Shown here piece after piece: positions 34,922-43,933 of a stretch of DNA of 64,000 nucleotides. The DNA is taken from the NCBI RefSeq assembly GCF_900142915.1, contig NZ_FRCM01000006.1, positions 549,705-613,704 of the forward strand. Direction: 5' to 3'. Numbering within the stretch: position 1 is the first letter of the stretch; every line of letters starts with the position of its first letter. Position numbers and translations under genes: made by a program. A model generated the notes under the pieces. That model was not told the origin of the DNA, ran no database searches, and worked only from the letters and a program-made list of their open reading frames with translations. The DNA is from Mucilaginibacter sp. OK098 (lineage in GTDB: Bacteria > Bacteroidota > Bacteroidia > Sphingobacteriales > Sphingobacteriaceae).

Positions 34922-35695
34922 ATGAAAATAGCAACCTATAATGTAAATGGTGTAAACGGTCGGCTGCCGGTATTGCTGCGCTGGCTTGAGGAAACTGCGC
35001 CTGATATTGTATGTCTGCAGGAGCTAAAGGCCCCGCAGGAAAAGTTCCCGGAGCAAGCCATCCGGGATGCCGGTTATAATGCGCTATGGCACGGGCAAAA
35101 AAGCTGGAATGGCGTAGCTATCCTGGCGCGGAACGCTGATATTGATGAAGTAACACGCGCACTCCCCGGTGATCCGGAGGATGAGCACAGCCGCTATATT
35201 GAGGCTGTTATTAACGGCATCACGGTTGGCTGCCTTTACCTACCAAACGGCAACCCGGCGCCGGGACCAAAATTCGACTATAAGCTGCGCTGGTTTGAAC
35301 GGCTGGGCTTTCATGCTGCCGGGCTCCTTGCATCAGGCAAACCCGTGGTGTTAACAGGCGACTATAACGTTATGCCAACCGAACTGGATGTTTATAAGCC
35401 GGAACGCTGGCTAACCGATGCCCTGTTCCGCCCGGAAACCCGCCTGGCCTTTAAAACTTTGATAGACCAGGGATGGACAGACGCGATCAGGAAACTTTAC
35501 CCGAACGAAAAGATCTATACTTTTTATGATTATTTCCGCAATGCCTACGGCCGCGATGCCGGTTTGCGCATTGACCATTTCCTGCTTAGTCCGCAGCTTG
35601 ACGGCCGCCTTCTTGCAGGGGGTGTTGACCGCAACGTAAGGGGATGGGAGAAAACGAGTGACCATTGCCCCGTTTGGATCCAGCTGGCTGATTAG
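34922..35695 (+). CDS. xth: Exodeoxyribonuclease III
   Basis: 257 aa, a full-length AP endonuclease/exonuclease III of the EEP superfamily. Metal and catalytic residues are in place: N7 (TYNVNG), E34 (LQELKAP), D147 and N149 (GDYNVMP), and D247-H248 (SDHCPVW). It cuts DNA 5' to abasic sites and removes 3' blocks in base-excision repair. It is followed after 9 bases by a GNAT gene. Confidence 0.96.
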   Translation: MKIATYNVNGVNGRLPVLLRWLEETAPDIVCLQELKAPQEKFPEQAIRDAGYNALWHGQKSWNGVAILARNADIDEVTRALPGDPEDEHSRYIEAVINGITVGCLYLPNGNPAPGPKFDYKLRWFERLGFHAAGLLASGKPVVLTGDYNVMPTELDVYKPERWLTDALFRPETRLAFKTLIDQGWTDAIRKLYPNEKIYTFYDYFRNAYGRDAGLRIDHFLLSPQLDGRLLAGGVDRNVRGWEKTSDHCPVWIQLAD

Positions 35696-35704
35696 AGCAG
35701 GTAT

Positions 35705-36277
35705 ATGATTTCCCCCTTTAGCGATATAGTTACTCCCCGATTGGTATTGCGGCTGATGAATGCCGAAGTTATTTCAGCCAGCATGGACGGAAAGCTCGCT
35801 GAGGCAGCGTTACTGTTGGGCGCTAAAATCCCGGTAGAATTACTTGAAAATCTTAGCACCCTTAACTATAACCGGGAGCAATTGGAGACTGATCAAAATT
35901 ATATGCCATGGTCTGCCCGCGCCATCATTTTGGCAAATGAAAATATCATGGTTGGAATTGTGCGTTTTCATAGTACGCCTGATCCTGAATATTTGCGTAT
36001 GTACGCCCGCGGTGCGGTAGAATTAGGATATAGGATATTTTCCAACTATAGAAGGATGGGGTATGCAAAAGAAACGGTTAAGGCAGTGCTTGCTTGGGCA
36101 GGTGTTAACTTCAATATAACCAGCTTTGTTGCATCAGTGTCGCCCTCCAACGTTCCATCATTTAGTTTGATCAATAGCCTGGGCTTTATCAAGGTTGATG
36201 AAGTTATGGATGAGACAGACGGCCTTGAACATGTATTCATGCTGAATTCAAATTTCATAACCAAACAGTTGCATTAA
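35705..36277 (+). CDS. GNAT family N-acetyltransferase
   Basis: A 190-aa GNAT protein of the RimJ/RimL-like type. It has an opening TPRLVLRLMNAEV, a beta-strand with VGIVRFHSTP, the acetyl-CoA loop near GYRIFSNYRRMGYAKETVKAVLAW, and the C-terminal VSPSNVPSFSLINSLGF. The acceptor is unknown. It is 9 bases after exonuclease III, so likely in the same transcript. Confidence 0.9.
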   Translation: MISPFSDIVTPRLVLRLMNAEVISASMDGKLAEAALLLGAKIPVELLENLSTLNYNREQLETDQNYMPWSARAIILANENIMVGIVRFHSTPDPEYLRMYARGAVELGYRIFSNYRRMGYAKETVKAVLAWAGVNFNITSFVASVSPSNVPSFSLINSLGFIKVDEVMDETDGLEHVFMLNSNFITKQLH

Positions 36278-36351
36278 AAGGAGAAAAAAATTAGCTTTGA
36301 TTTACCTAAATAGTTAATAATCAATTTACTTAATAACTAAAACGCCTTAAT

Positions 36352-36624
36352 ATGCCTAAATACATAATTGAAAGAGAAATTCCCGGAGCGGGTAATCTTT
36401 CTGCAGACCAATTAAAATCCATTTCACAAACTTCGTGCGGGGTATTAAGTAACATGGGGCCGCAAATTCAATGGGTTAACAGCTTTGTTACAGCCGACAA
36501 AATTTATTGCGTTTATATTGCGCCTAACGAAGAAATGGTTCGTGAGCATGCCAGCCAGGGCGGGTTTCCTGCAAATTCAGTTAGCCGTGTATTAACAAAT
36601 ATTGATCCTACAACTGCTGAATAA
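36352..36624 (+). CDS. DUF4242 (SCO4226-like) protein
   Basis: A 90-aa ferredoxin-fold protein. DUF4242 features include MPKYIIEREIPGAG, SNMGPQIQWVNSFVTADKIYCVYIAPNEEMVREHA, and the GGFPANSVSRVLTNIDPTTAE ending. The Streptomyces homologue binds nickel; binding here is inferred. It precedes a secreted protease-like gene by 46 bases. Confidence 0.9.
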   Translation: MPKYIIEREIPGAGNLSADQLKSISQTSCGVLSNMGPQIQWVNSFVTADKIYCVYIAPNEEMVREHASQGGFPANSVSRVLTNIDPTTAE

Positions 36625-36670
36625 TAATCAGGCCGGTTCAATGATCATCGTCACAAACAAGGAGATTCCG

Positions 36671-37963
36671 ATGATAGGAAAGGTTAACCCCTCTTCGATC
36701 ATTGTTTTCATCCTGTCATTGATATTTTCCTTCCAGGCATCCAGCCAGGATTACCGGCAGCTGCGCAAAAATGCCGATAGCCTATACAAGGCAAAGGATT
36801 ATCCGGGGGCTACCAGGGTGTATCTGAAGTCAGCTGCCATTGCAGATTTCAACCTGCAAAAAAAGAGCAGTTTGTATAGCGCCGCATGTTGTTACAGCTT
36901 TATGGAAAAAAAGGATAGCGCTTTTATCACCCTCCATAAAGCCATCCTTGCAGGGTATAGCGATAAGGAGAATTTATTGCAAAGCAAAGATTTAACCACC
37001 CTGCACGCAGAGAAAGAATGGGCACCCCTTGTCCAATCCGTAAAAGAAGAAAAGAAGGCTTTGAATAAAGATCCGCGCCAGGCTTCCCTGGTAACTACGG
37101 ATGTCCACCGGTTTTGGGTTGCTTATGACCTGGCGCAGAAAGACACTGCCAACCGATTGTCTATTTATAAGAGATACTATTTTGACAAGGCTTCGCGGGG
37201 AATGCAGGATTATATGGGGCTTAAAGTGCGCAGTATAAGGGCATTTGTAAAGCATTATGACACGCATGCGGCTTTTTACCGTGCCATTAGGAATAACACT
37301 TTGCAGGCCGACAGTTTTAAGCCCGCCATATATACCTGTTTTGAAAAACTGAAGGCGATCTATCCCCAGGCATTATTTCCCGATGTTTATTTTGTTATGG
37401 GTGCTTATACCGCTGGGGGAACCGTATCAGATGCAGGGCTGCTGATAGGGATTAACCAGATTGCTAAGACAGATGGAATCCCGGTTGGTGAGCTGAGTTT
37501 ATGGGAGAAAAACAATTTTAATCCGCTGCAAAATCTGCCTTATTTCATTTCGCACGAGCTGATCCACTTTCAGCAGGACAGACTTATGAAACTGGACGAC
37601 ACCACTACATTGCTGCCCGTAATTGCCGAAGGCATGGCCGATTTTTTGGGAGAGATGATCAGCGGTAAAAACACCAACCAGCGCCTGCATACCTGGGCTA
37701 AGGGCAGGGAGAAAAGGATCTGGCAGGCATTCACGAAAGACATGGATTATAACCGTTACAGCAATTGGATGGCCAACTCAGACCAGGAAACACCCGATAA
37801 CCCCGCAGATCAGGGATACTGGATAGGTTACCAGATCTGCCGAGCCTATTATATAAATGCCAGTGATAAGCAACAAGCCATTTACGATATGTTCCATTTT
37901 ACAAATGCCAGGGAGTTCCTGAAAAAGAGCAAATGGGAAGAAATGGTAGCAGCATATCAATAA
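36671..37963 (+). CDS. Secreted HExxH metallopeptidase-like protein (DUF2268-type)
   Basis: 430 aa from the ATG at 36671, chosen for an AAGGAG ribosome site 7 bases upstream and a signal peptide ending near FQASSQ. Upstream in-frame starts at 36602 and 36641 would overlap or crowd the previous gene. An N-terminal TPR-like region (about 30-130) is followed by a zinc-peptidase domain with HELIH (H295, E296, H299) and a downstream EGMADFLGE that can supply the third ligand. It is probably a predicted Zn-dependent protease of the periplasm. The target is unknown. Confidence 0.8.
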   Translation: MIGKVNPSSIIVFILSLIFSFQASSQDYRQLRKNADSLYKAKDYPGATRVYLKSAAIADFNLQKKSSLYSAACCYSFMEKKDSAFITLHKAILAGYSDKENLLQSKDLTTLHAEKEWAPLVQSVKEEKKALNKDPRQASLVTTDVHRFWVAYDLAQKDTANRLSIYKRYYFDKASRGMQDYMGLKVRSIRAFVKHYDTHAAFYRAIRNNTLQADSFKPAIYTCFEKLKAIYPQALFPDVYFVMGAYTAGGTVSDAGLLIGINQIAKTDGIPVGELSLWEKNNFNPLQNLPYFISHELIHFQQDRLMKLDDTTTLLPVIAEGMADFLGEMISGKNTNQRLHTWAKGREKRIWQAFTKDMDYNRYSNWMANSDQETPDNPADQGYWIGYQICRAYYINASDKQQAIYDMFHFTNAREFLKKSKWEEMVAAYQ

Positions 37964-38110
37964 AAGAATATACGCCAGAGGGAGTTTTTTAAATATGTCT
38001 TCTTTTTACAATTGTATACAATCAATCTTAGATAACTTTGTCGCAGTTCCTGGCTTAAAAAGCTTTGGCTTTTGACTTCTTAATGTTTAACCTGATCCTA
38101 TTTATTTTTT

Positions 38111-38863
38111 GTGAAATACGTTAAATATAAACCCGATAAGTTATTAGAAAAACACATCGACTTTTATTGGGTATTACAAACTGATTCGAAATACAAACCC
38201 ATTAAGGTGCCGTTATTTGCCGATGCCTGTTCTGACATTTTTATTAACCTTGGCGGCTCCCCGGCAAGTTTTAATGGCTATGCCGCACTTCAACCCGGTC
38301 TGGTTTATATTGGGGGTGTTTCTACCTCATCATGCTTTGTAACCAGTTTTCCGGATAGTGCTTTTGTTGGGATAAGGTTTAAACCCGGGGGCCTTCTTGT
38401 TTTTTATAGATTGCCGTTAGTTGAAATTGTTGACCAGATAGTAGAGTTCCAGGATAAAGATCTTGCTTTAATTGCAGATCCGGACGAATTGCTGCCTGAA
38501 AGGCTGGATCAGCTTTTCCTCTCAAAAAAAAATCAGGCTGATCTTTTTTCCCCCATAACAGAAGCAGTGAATTATTATAAAGGTCAGATCTCGGTTGATC
38601 TGCTTGCCCAAAATTGCAATATCAGCACCCGCACCCTGGAACGGCTTTTTTATATAAATTTAGGGATCAGTCCAAAAGAGTTTATAGGGATCGTTAAATT
38701 CCGTCGGGCCCTGAAAATTTTGCAGGAGGCACATTCAAAAGGGAAATTATTAGAAATAGCTTTGGAAATGGGTTATTATGATCATGCGCACCTCACCCGC
38801 GAAATAAAAAAACATTCCGGCTTACCCCCCTCGGCAATATGGCCGGGCCCAAGTTTCCCATAA
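38111..38863 (+). CDS. AraC-type HTH regulator with DUF6597 N-terminal domain
   Basis: A 250-aa protein with a GTG start. Residues 1 to about 150 read as the DUF6597 sensor domain (YKPDKLLEKHIDFYWVLQ, FADACSDIFINLGG). Residues about 160-245 are an AraC helix-turn-helix (VDLLAQNCNISTRTLERLFYINLGISPKEF, ALEMGYYDHAHLTREIKKHSGLPPS). It lies ahead of an M48 peptidase gene, 95 bases apart. Its target is not evident. Confidence 0.88.
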   Translation: MKYVKYKPDKLLEKHIDFYWVLQTDSKYKPIKVPLFADACSDIFINLGGSPASFNGYAALQPGLVYIGGVSTSSCFVTSFPDSAFVGIRFKPGGLLVFYRLPLVEIVDQIVEFQDKDLALIADPDELLPERLDQLFLSKKNQADLFSPITEAVNYYKGQISVDLLAQNCNISTRTLERLFYINLGISPKEFIGIVKFRRALKILQEAHSKGKLLEIALEMGYYDHAHLTREIKKHSGLPPSAIWPGPSFP

Positions 38864-38958
38864 AAGCATCGTTTTTCTTTGGTGGATTGTCGCATTTATA
38901 CAAACTACCCCTGTTTTAGCGCATTTACTTTTGTATTTCATCATAAAAGTAAATCTCA

Positions 38959-40233
38959 ATGAAAGCGGTATTCGTTATTTTCTGCTGTCTATTAACCTTC
39001 ATGTTTGTAAAAGGGCAGTCCATTCAACCTGCTGCACATCAGCCCGGTAAATATGTCGCCCGCTTCGATCCTGAAAAAGCCGCGGCTCAACTAATAAGTA
39101 CCATCCCGGCAGTTGCACGCGCAAAAGCAAACAACTATGTAGAAGGTGGTTATTGGCTGATCCTTTGGAATTTTTTAAATGCGGCGTTTGTGGCCTGGTT
39201 ATTTCTTTTCGGGGGGCTGTCAGCTTATATAAAAAAGATTGCTGATAAAACCTCAAAAACAAACCGGAGCAACCTGGTTTATATTGTGCTTTCTTTTTTA
39301 CTGTATTTCCTGCTCCTGATGCCGCTTGATATTTATCAAAACTTTATCCGCGAACAGCAATACGGCTTTTCTAATCAAAACTTTATACAGTGGTTTTCAA
39401 ATGAACTGCTAACCTTCTTTGTTGAATTGCTTATTATAGCGCCATTTTTCGTTTTGATCTATGCCATATTCAGAAAAGTAAAGGAAAACTGGTGGATCTG
39501 GGGAGGCTGTATCTCTCTTCTGTTCATCATAGTTGTTCTTGTCATATATCCTATATTTATCACCCCCGCATTCAATGATTATACGCCAATAAAAAATGGA
39601 GCGCTGAAAGATCAGATCCTGTCAATGGCCCGTGCCAATAGTATAAATATTGACAACGTTTATGTGTATAATGAATCAAAGCAAAATAAACTATTTAATG
39701 CTAACGTAAGCGGACTTGTCGGCACTGCACGTATTTCGCTGAATGACAACATGCTTAATAACTGCACCAATAGTGAAATTAAAGCTGCGCTGGGGCACGA
39801 AATGGGCCATTATGTATTAAGTCACATTTTTATATTGACCATGGAATTTGGAATATTGATCATAATTGGTTTTAAGTTAGTTCAATGGGCGTTAAACAAA
39901 TTATTCCTCAAATACGGAGAAAGGTGGAAAGTGGTGGCTATCCAGGATATCCGCAGCCTGCCCATCCTGGTGTTTTTGTTTACGTTCTACTTTTTTATCC
40001 TCACACCTATAAGTAACACCATTATCCGTACACAAGAAATCCAGGCGGATCTATATGGGTTGAATGCCGCGCGTGAACCTGATGCCATAGCCTCATACCT
40101 AATAAAATCCGCCGATGACCTTAAAGTAGCCCCGGACTACTGGGAAGAGATTTTCTTTTTTGATCACCCCTGCAGAGCATACAGGATCTTAACCGCTATG
40201 AAATGGAAAGCGGAAAACCTGGATGGGAAATGA
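38959..40233 (+). CDS. M48 family (Ste24-like) membrane metallopeptidase
   Basis: A 424-aa integral membrane protein. It has an N-terminal signal or anchor (1-20) and about six further helices. The cytosolic zinc site HEMGH (H280, E281, H284) has its third ligand E360 in EIQADLYG, and a late FFDHPCRAYRI with the family's substrate-site histidine-arginine pattern. Full length for the CAAX-protease/Ste24 branch. It probably degrades misfolded membrane proteins or processes peptides at the inner membrane. It stands alone, followed by a palindromic repeat. Confidence 0.92.
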   Translation: MKAVFVIFCCLLTFMFVKGQSIQPAAHQPGKYVARFDPEKAAAQLISTIPAVARAKANNYVEGGYWLILWNFLNAAFVAWLFLFGGLSAYIKKIADKTSKTNRSNLVYIVLSFLLYFLLLMPLDIYQNFIREQQYGFSNQNFIQWFSNELLTFFVELLIIAPFFVLIYAIFRKVKENWWIWGGCISLLFIIVVLVIYPIFITPAFNDYTPIKNGALKDQILSMARANSINIDNVYVYNESKQNKLFNANVSGLVGTARISLNDNMLNNCTNSEIKAALGHEMGHYVLSHIFILTMEFGILIIIGFKLVQWALNKLFLKYGERWKVVAIQDIRSLPILVFLFTFYFFILTPISNTIIRTQEIQADLYGLNAAREPDAIASYLIKSADDLKVAPDYWEEIFFFDHPCRAYRILTAMKWKAENLDGK

Positions 40234-40271
40234 ACCTATCTGCTGGATTCTGAAGGAAAAATAACAAAAAA

Positions 40272-40384
40272 GGGGTGTCATGCTGAGGCACTCGAAGCAT
40301 GTGGGCAAAGGCCTCAGCATCGTGCTTGGCACACGGACAGGCCACTGCGCACGACGTCCTTCGACAGGCTCAGGATGACACCCC
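40272..40384. repeat. 113-bp element with 16-bp terminal inverted repeats
   Basis: The ends GGGGTGTCATGCTGAG and CTCAGGATGACACCCC match as inverted repeats at 15 of 16 positions. Inside, TGCTGAGGC (40281-40289) and GCCTCAGCA (40311-40319) form a perfect 9-bp nested stem. No coding capacity; a miniature or REP-like element. The GTCCTTCGACAGGCTCAGGATGAC type of end is frequent in intergenic repeats of this group. Confidence 0.8.
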
Positions 40385-40461
40385 ATTACATACATAATTA
40401 TAACTTGTCATGGGTAAAACCTGTGAATCGTATACAGATAAGGAAAACAAATAACAATCTT

Positions 40462-41835
40462 TTAATTGTGATATTGCTTACTATCGGCAGGGGCTTCCTT
40501 TCTGTCGAACATGCCGTAATCCCTAACTACATCGGCTATCCGTAAGTGATAATCCTTAAAAATATAACGCCGGCCTTTTGCCTGGGCTTCCCTGTGTAAT
40601 TCCAGGTTTCTCCAATGCTGTATAGCGGTTTCATCGCGCCAGAAAGAAAGGGAAAGGATCTTTTCAGGATGTGTAAGACTCTGGAACCTTTCAATAGAAA
40701 TAAACCCGTCTATTTTTTCAAGTTCCGGCTTTAGTTTGGCAGCAATATCCAGGTATTCCTGCTTTTCCCCATCAGCGGGGATCACTTCAAAAATCACAGC
40801 GATTGAATGGTTATTTTGTGCCATGGTTGAATTATTAAGAAAGCTTAGTGTTTCATTATATAATTGCAACCTGCTTTTTTCAAGATGCATTACATGGGTG
40901 CCTTTTTCAATTACCACATATTTTTTTAATGGCGCATTTGTAAGCTGGTTAAACAAAACGCCTGCCGCTTCATTGGATGGTGAGTTGTCCCATTCTCCCC
41001 TCACTATCATTGTTGCCACTTTAATATCTGCAGGATTGTAATAGGTTTTACCGTGCTCCAGGTCATCAATGTCTTTTGACGGGCCCGATGGAAAGCGGAC
41101 ATTCCCTTTTCCGTCAGCAGATAAAGGATCAGATTTTAACCACATGCTTTGCCATTGATCAGCCAGCTCTGGTTCAAGGCGGTTTATTTCACCTTGCGGG
41201 GTTAGGCTTCGCATGTTGCTTACTCTTGTCGCCGGGGTCATTGATTCATAGCTGTAGTCAATAGTTTCGGATACTGCGGTGCTTTTCCCGGCTGTTAAAG
41301 GCGCGAATAAAACCAACCTATTGATCTTTTCCGGAAATTTGGAAGCATACAAAGCCACTACCGTACCACCCCATGAATGAGCGATAATATTTACCTTATT
41401 GCTGCCTGTCTTTTTTAAAATATAGTTTACAGCGCAGTCAATATCCTTATAGACCTCTTTTGCACGTCCGGGTAGTTCAGCCTGAGGATGTTTGGTCAAC
41501 ATTTCGGGATACCTGTCTGAATTTCCATATCCTAAAAAATCCAAAGCAAATGATTCAAAATTATTTTCAGCAAGGTGATCCATCCACGACAAGCCATTCA
41601 CCCTAAAACCAAAAGCAAGCGCCGAGGGGAAAGATGACCCATGGATAAATAATACCGGGTAATTGCCGGTTATGGTTTTTGGTTGCCTGTGCAGCAAAGC
41701 AATATTCAGCCCTTTAATATGGCTTTCAGTTTTTATAGTGTCAAAGTTCATTCCTATGGTGGTGTTTAAGTTCTGTCCGGATGATTTAAAATTGAAACAA
41801 ATGCCTATCAGCATTAATACAATATATTTTTTCAT
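40462..41835 (-). CDS. Secreted alpha/beta hydrolase fused to an antibiotic-biosynthesis-monooxygenase (ABM) domain
   Basis: 457 aa from the ATG at 41835, which gives the signal peptide MKKYIVLMLIGICFNFKSSGQ; an upstream ATG at 41883 lies in the operator. Residues about 25-335 are an alpha/beta hydrolase with HG (65-66), nucleophile S154 (AHSWGG), acid D283 and H314. From residue 338 (MAQNNHSIAVIFEV) an ABM dimeric ferredoxin-like domain follows, ending in a PADSKQYHN tail. The internal methionine looks like the start of a once-separate ABM gene, so this looks like a recent in-frame fusion. It is divergent from an ArsR-type regulator with a palindrome between. Confidence 0.85.
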   Translation of the reverse strand: MKKYIVLMLIGICFNFKSSGQNLNTTIGMNFDTIKTESHIKGLNIALLHRQPKTITGNYPVLFIHGSSFPSALAFGFRVNGLSWMDHLAENNFESFALDFLGYGNSDRYPEMLTKHPQAELPGRAKEVYKDIDCAVNYILKKTGSNKVNIIAHSWGGTVVALYASKFPEKINRLVLFAPLTAGKSTAVSETIDYSYESMTPATRVSNMRSLTPQGEINRLEPELADQWQSMWLKSDPLSADGKGNVRFPSGPSKDIDDLEHGKTYYNPADIKVATMIVRGEWDNSPSNEAAGVLFNQLTNAPLKKYVVIEKGTHVMHLEKSRLQLYNETLSFLNNSTMAQNNHSIAVIFEVIPADGEKQEYLDIAAKLKPELEKIDGFISIERFQSLTHPEKILSLSFWRDETAIQHWRNLELHREAQAKGRRYIFKDYHLRIADVVRDYGMFDRKEAPADSKQYHN

Positions 41836-41881
41836 TGCTATTTTATTATGATGGCAAAGATTGATTATATTTATAACAGAC

Positions 41882-41901
41882 ACTTAAGTACTGGCTTAAG
41901 T
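41882..41901. promoter_or_regulatory. Candidate ArsR-family operator
   Basis: ACTTAAG and CTTAAGT form a perfect 7-bp dyad with a 6-base spacer. It lies 11 bases before the ArsR-type start and 46 bases before the divergent hydrolase start, so a bound repressor would block both genes. Confidence 0.7.
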
Positions 41902-41912
41902 ATGGATGTAAT

Positions 41913-42590
41913 ATGGAACTACAAATTGCAGATATAGCAACTCTGATTGGCGAACCTGTACGGGCCAAAATACTATGGGCATTGCTGGATGGAAGGGCCT
42001 ACACAGCCACTGAACTTGCTTTGTTTGCCGATGCATCACCACAAAACGCAAGCATCCATTTGAGTAAATTGGTAAAGGCTGATTTTTTAGAGGTAGCCAC
42101 GCAGGGCAGGCACCGGTATTATCGTTTCTCAAATCAGAATGTGGCCTATGCCATAGAGGCGCTTGCTAACCTGATCCCTGATAACAAGGCAAGATCTAAG
42201 CCGGCGGATGAAAAACACGGTATAAAATATTGCCGCACCTGTTATGACCATCTTGCTGGCAAAGTAGGCGTGCTTATCAATGAGGCGTTAATAACAAAAG
42301 GAATTACCGTACAATCCGAGAATAATTACCGGGTAAGTGATAGTGGGATTGAATGGTTTTTTAGGATGGGGATTGACGTTGACCTGTTAAAAGATGAACG
42401 GCGTTTTTTTGCCAAACCATGCCTGGATTGGAGCGAAAGAAGATACCATATTGCAGGAGCATTAGGCGCTGCCATATTACAACGGATGTTATTGTTGGAT
42501 TGGGTTAGGAAGACCAAAAATTCACGAACCGTTTTGGTAACCACTAAAGGCAAAAAGGAATTATATGAAAACCTGGGGATTGAAGTTTAA
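41913..42590 (+). CDS. ArsR-type winged-helix transcriptional regulator
   Basis: A 225-aa regulator. Residues about 5-90 are an ArsR winged helix (IGEPVRAKILWALLDGRAYTATELALFADASPQNASIHLSKL, GRHRYYRF). The C-terminal 130 residues are an added domain with a cysteine pair in YCRTCYDHLAGK and a later CLDWSERRYHIAG, as in the longer ArsR-family regulators. It is divergent from the hydrolase-ABM fusion and likely represses it and itself through the palindrome at 41882. Confidence 0.9.
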   Translation: MELQIADIATLIGEPVRAKILWALLDGRAYTATELALFADASPQNASIHLSKLVKADFLEVATQGRHRYYRFSNQNVAYAIEALANLIPDNKARSKPADEKHGIKYCRTCYDHLAGKVGVLINEALITKGITVQSENNYRVSDSGIEWFFRMGIDVDLLKDERRFFAKPCLDWSERRYHIAGALGAAILQRMLLLDWVRKTKNSRTVLVTTKGKKELYENLGIEV

Positions 42591-42658
42591 AACGAATGGG
42601 AAGACACGTTGAATTTGTCATTTTTAACCGATAGAGGCAGCTGATAAAAGTCAACTTC

Positions 42659-43240
42659 TTAAATACGATAATGAAGAACAGTAACCCCACATTCAAAATT
42701 AATTGCTGCTACCAGTTTTAAATTAAGGTTTTTATCAATACTATTAAATACGGTTAATCCTTTACCCACAGCAACAGGATTAATAAAAAGATAATATTCG
42801 TCAATTAATTCGTTTTGGATCAGGCCGGAAACAAAAGCAGCCCCACCATAGGCGATGAGATCTTTGCCTTCGGCTTTTTTCAATAGATCAATTTCATCGG
42901 TAAGCTCGTCTTTTGCCAAAACTGTATTATCCCATTCGGCAGTTTCAAGCGTCTTCGTAAAAACAACTTTTTTTGCCTCAGTTATCTTCCTCGCAAAATT
43001 GTAATTGGGGTCGGGGTTTTGAGCTACGTTTTTCCAATGGTTTATAAATCCTTCCGCTGCCATTTTTCTGCTAAGCAAAACACAGTCAACATTTGCAGTT
43101 AAATCATTAAAGTATTTTTTCAGTTCTTTATCCCAATTCCAATCTTCGCCCCAATTCCATATCATCCAGCTTGTTTTTCCGTCTTTATCTGCAATAAATC
43201 CGTCAACTGACACTTGCACTTGTAACTTTAATTTTCTCAT
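42659..43240 (-). CDS. Dihydrofolate reductase family (RibD C-terminal) protein
   Basis: 193 aa, a RibD-C/DHFR-fold protein. It has the opening KLQVQVSVDGFIADKDG, the cofactor segment DLIAYGGAAFVSGLIQNELIDEYYLFINPVAVGKG and the closing ECGVTVLHYRI. The family usually binds NADPH; the substrate is mostly unknown, and it is not a classical folate enzyme. It is monocistronic, tail-to-tail with the ArsR gene. Confidence 0.9.
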   Translation of the reverse strand: MRKLKLQVQVSVDGFIADKDGKTSWMIWNWGEDWNWDKELKKYFNDLTANVDCVLLSRKMAAEGFINHWKNVAQNPDPNYNFARKITEAKKVVFTKTLETAEWDNTVLAKDELTDEIDLLKKAEGKDLIAYGGAAFVSGLIQNELIDEYYLFINPVAVGKGLTVFNSIDKNLNLKLVAAINFECGVTVLHYRI

Positions 43241-43465
43241 TTGGATTACCTGTTTCCTGACTATCCAAATTTAAGCAGGAAATAATTTAAATAGGGGCGG
43301 CATAAACGCCATATCAAGGGCGCTTTTAAGACAATTTATTCATTGTGGTTGCAGATCACAGGCGCAAATCCAAACTGGGCTTTTGACAATATCGGTGAAA
43401 AACTCAAAGAAAAAATAAAATATTTTTGCAGCTCAATCGTCTGCCCTTTTATAAAAACTTAACCT

Positions 43466-43930
43466 ATGTATTTAATACTCCTCGCCCTGCATTCATTAAT
43501 TCGCTGGTTTGTTTTGCTAAGCTTACTTTTTGCCATTTATCGGGCCTTCAGGGGATGGCTGTTCAACAAAACGCACACAGGGATTGACGATAGCAGCAGG
43601 GTAGCAGTAACAATAGCAGCACACATCCAGTTGGTTATCGGCTTGTGGTTATATTTCATTAGCCCTATCGTAAGCTACTTTTTGCACAACTTTAAAGATG
43701 CTGTGCATGAGCGGCAAATAAGATTTTTTGGAATGGAGCATATAACCATGATGCTAACCGCAATAGTTCTTATTACAATCGGATCGGCAAAAGCTAAGCG
43801 GAAAGTGGCGGACAAAGAAAAATTTAAAACAATGGCGATATGGTTTACAATAGCGCTGCTGTTAATTCTTTCATCTATTCCCTGGTCGTTTTCTCCATTA
43901 ATAAGCAGGCCAATGTTAAGGGCATTTTAA
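43466..43930 (+). CDS. Hypothetical four-helix membrane protein (cytochrome b-like)
   Basis: A 154-aa inner membrane protein with four hydrophobic segments, near 3-25, 48-72, 88-108 and 122-142. Histidines in or near helices (LHSLIRW, AAHIQLV, MEHITMM) could bind haem, a pattern seen in small Bacteroidota proteins sometimes labelled cytochrome b. I do not recognise a defined family. It is convergent with the DUF1684 remnant (3 bases between). Confidence 0.65.
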   Translation: MYLILLALHSLIRWFVLLSLLFAIYRAFRGWLFNKTHTGIDDSSRVAVTIAAHIQLVIGLWLYFISPIVSYFLHNFKDAVHERQIRFFGMEHITMMLTAIVLITIGSAKAKRKVADKEKFKTMAIWFTIALLLILSSIPWSFSPLISRPMLRAF

Positions 43931-43933
43931 GGG

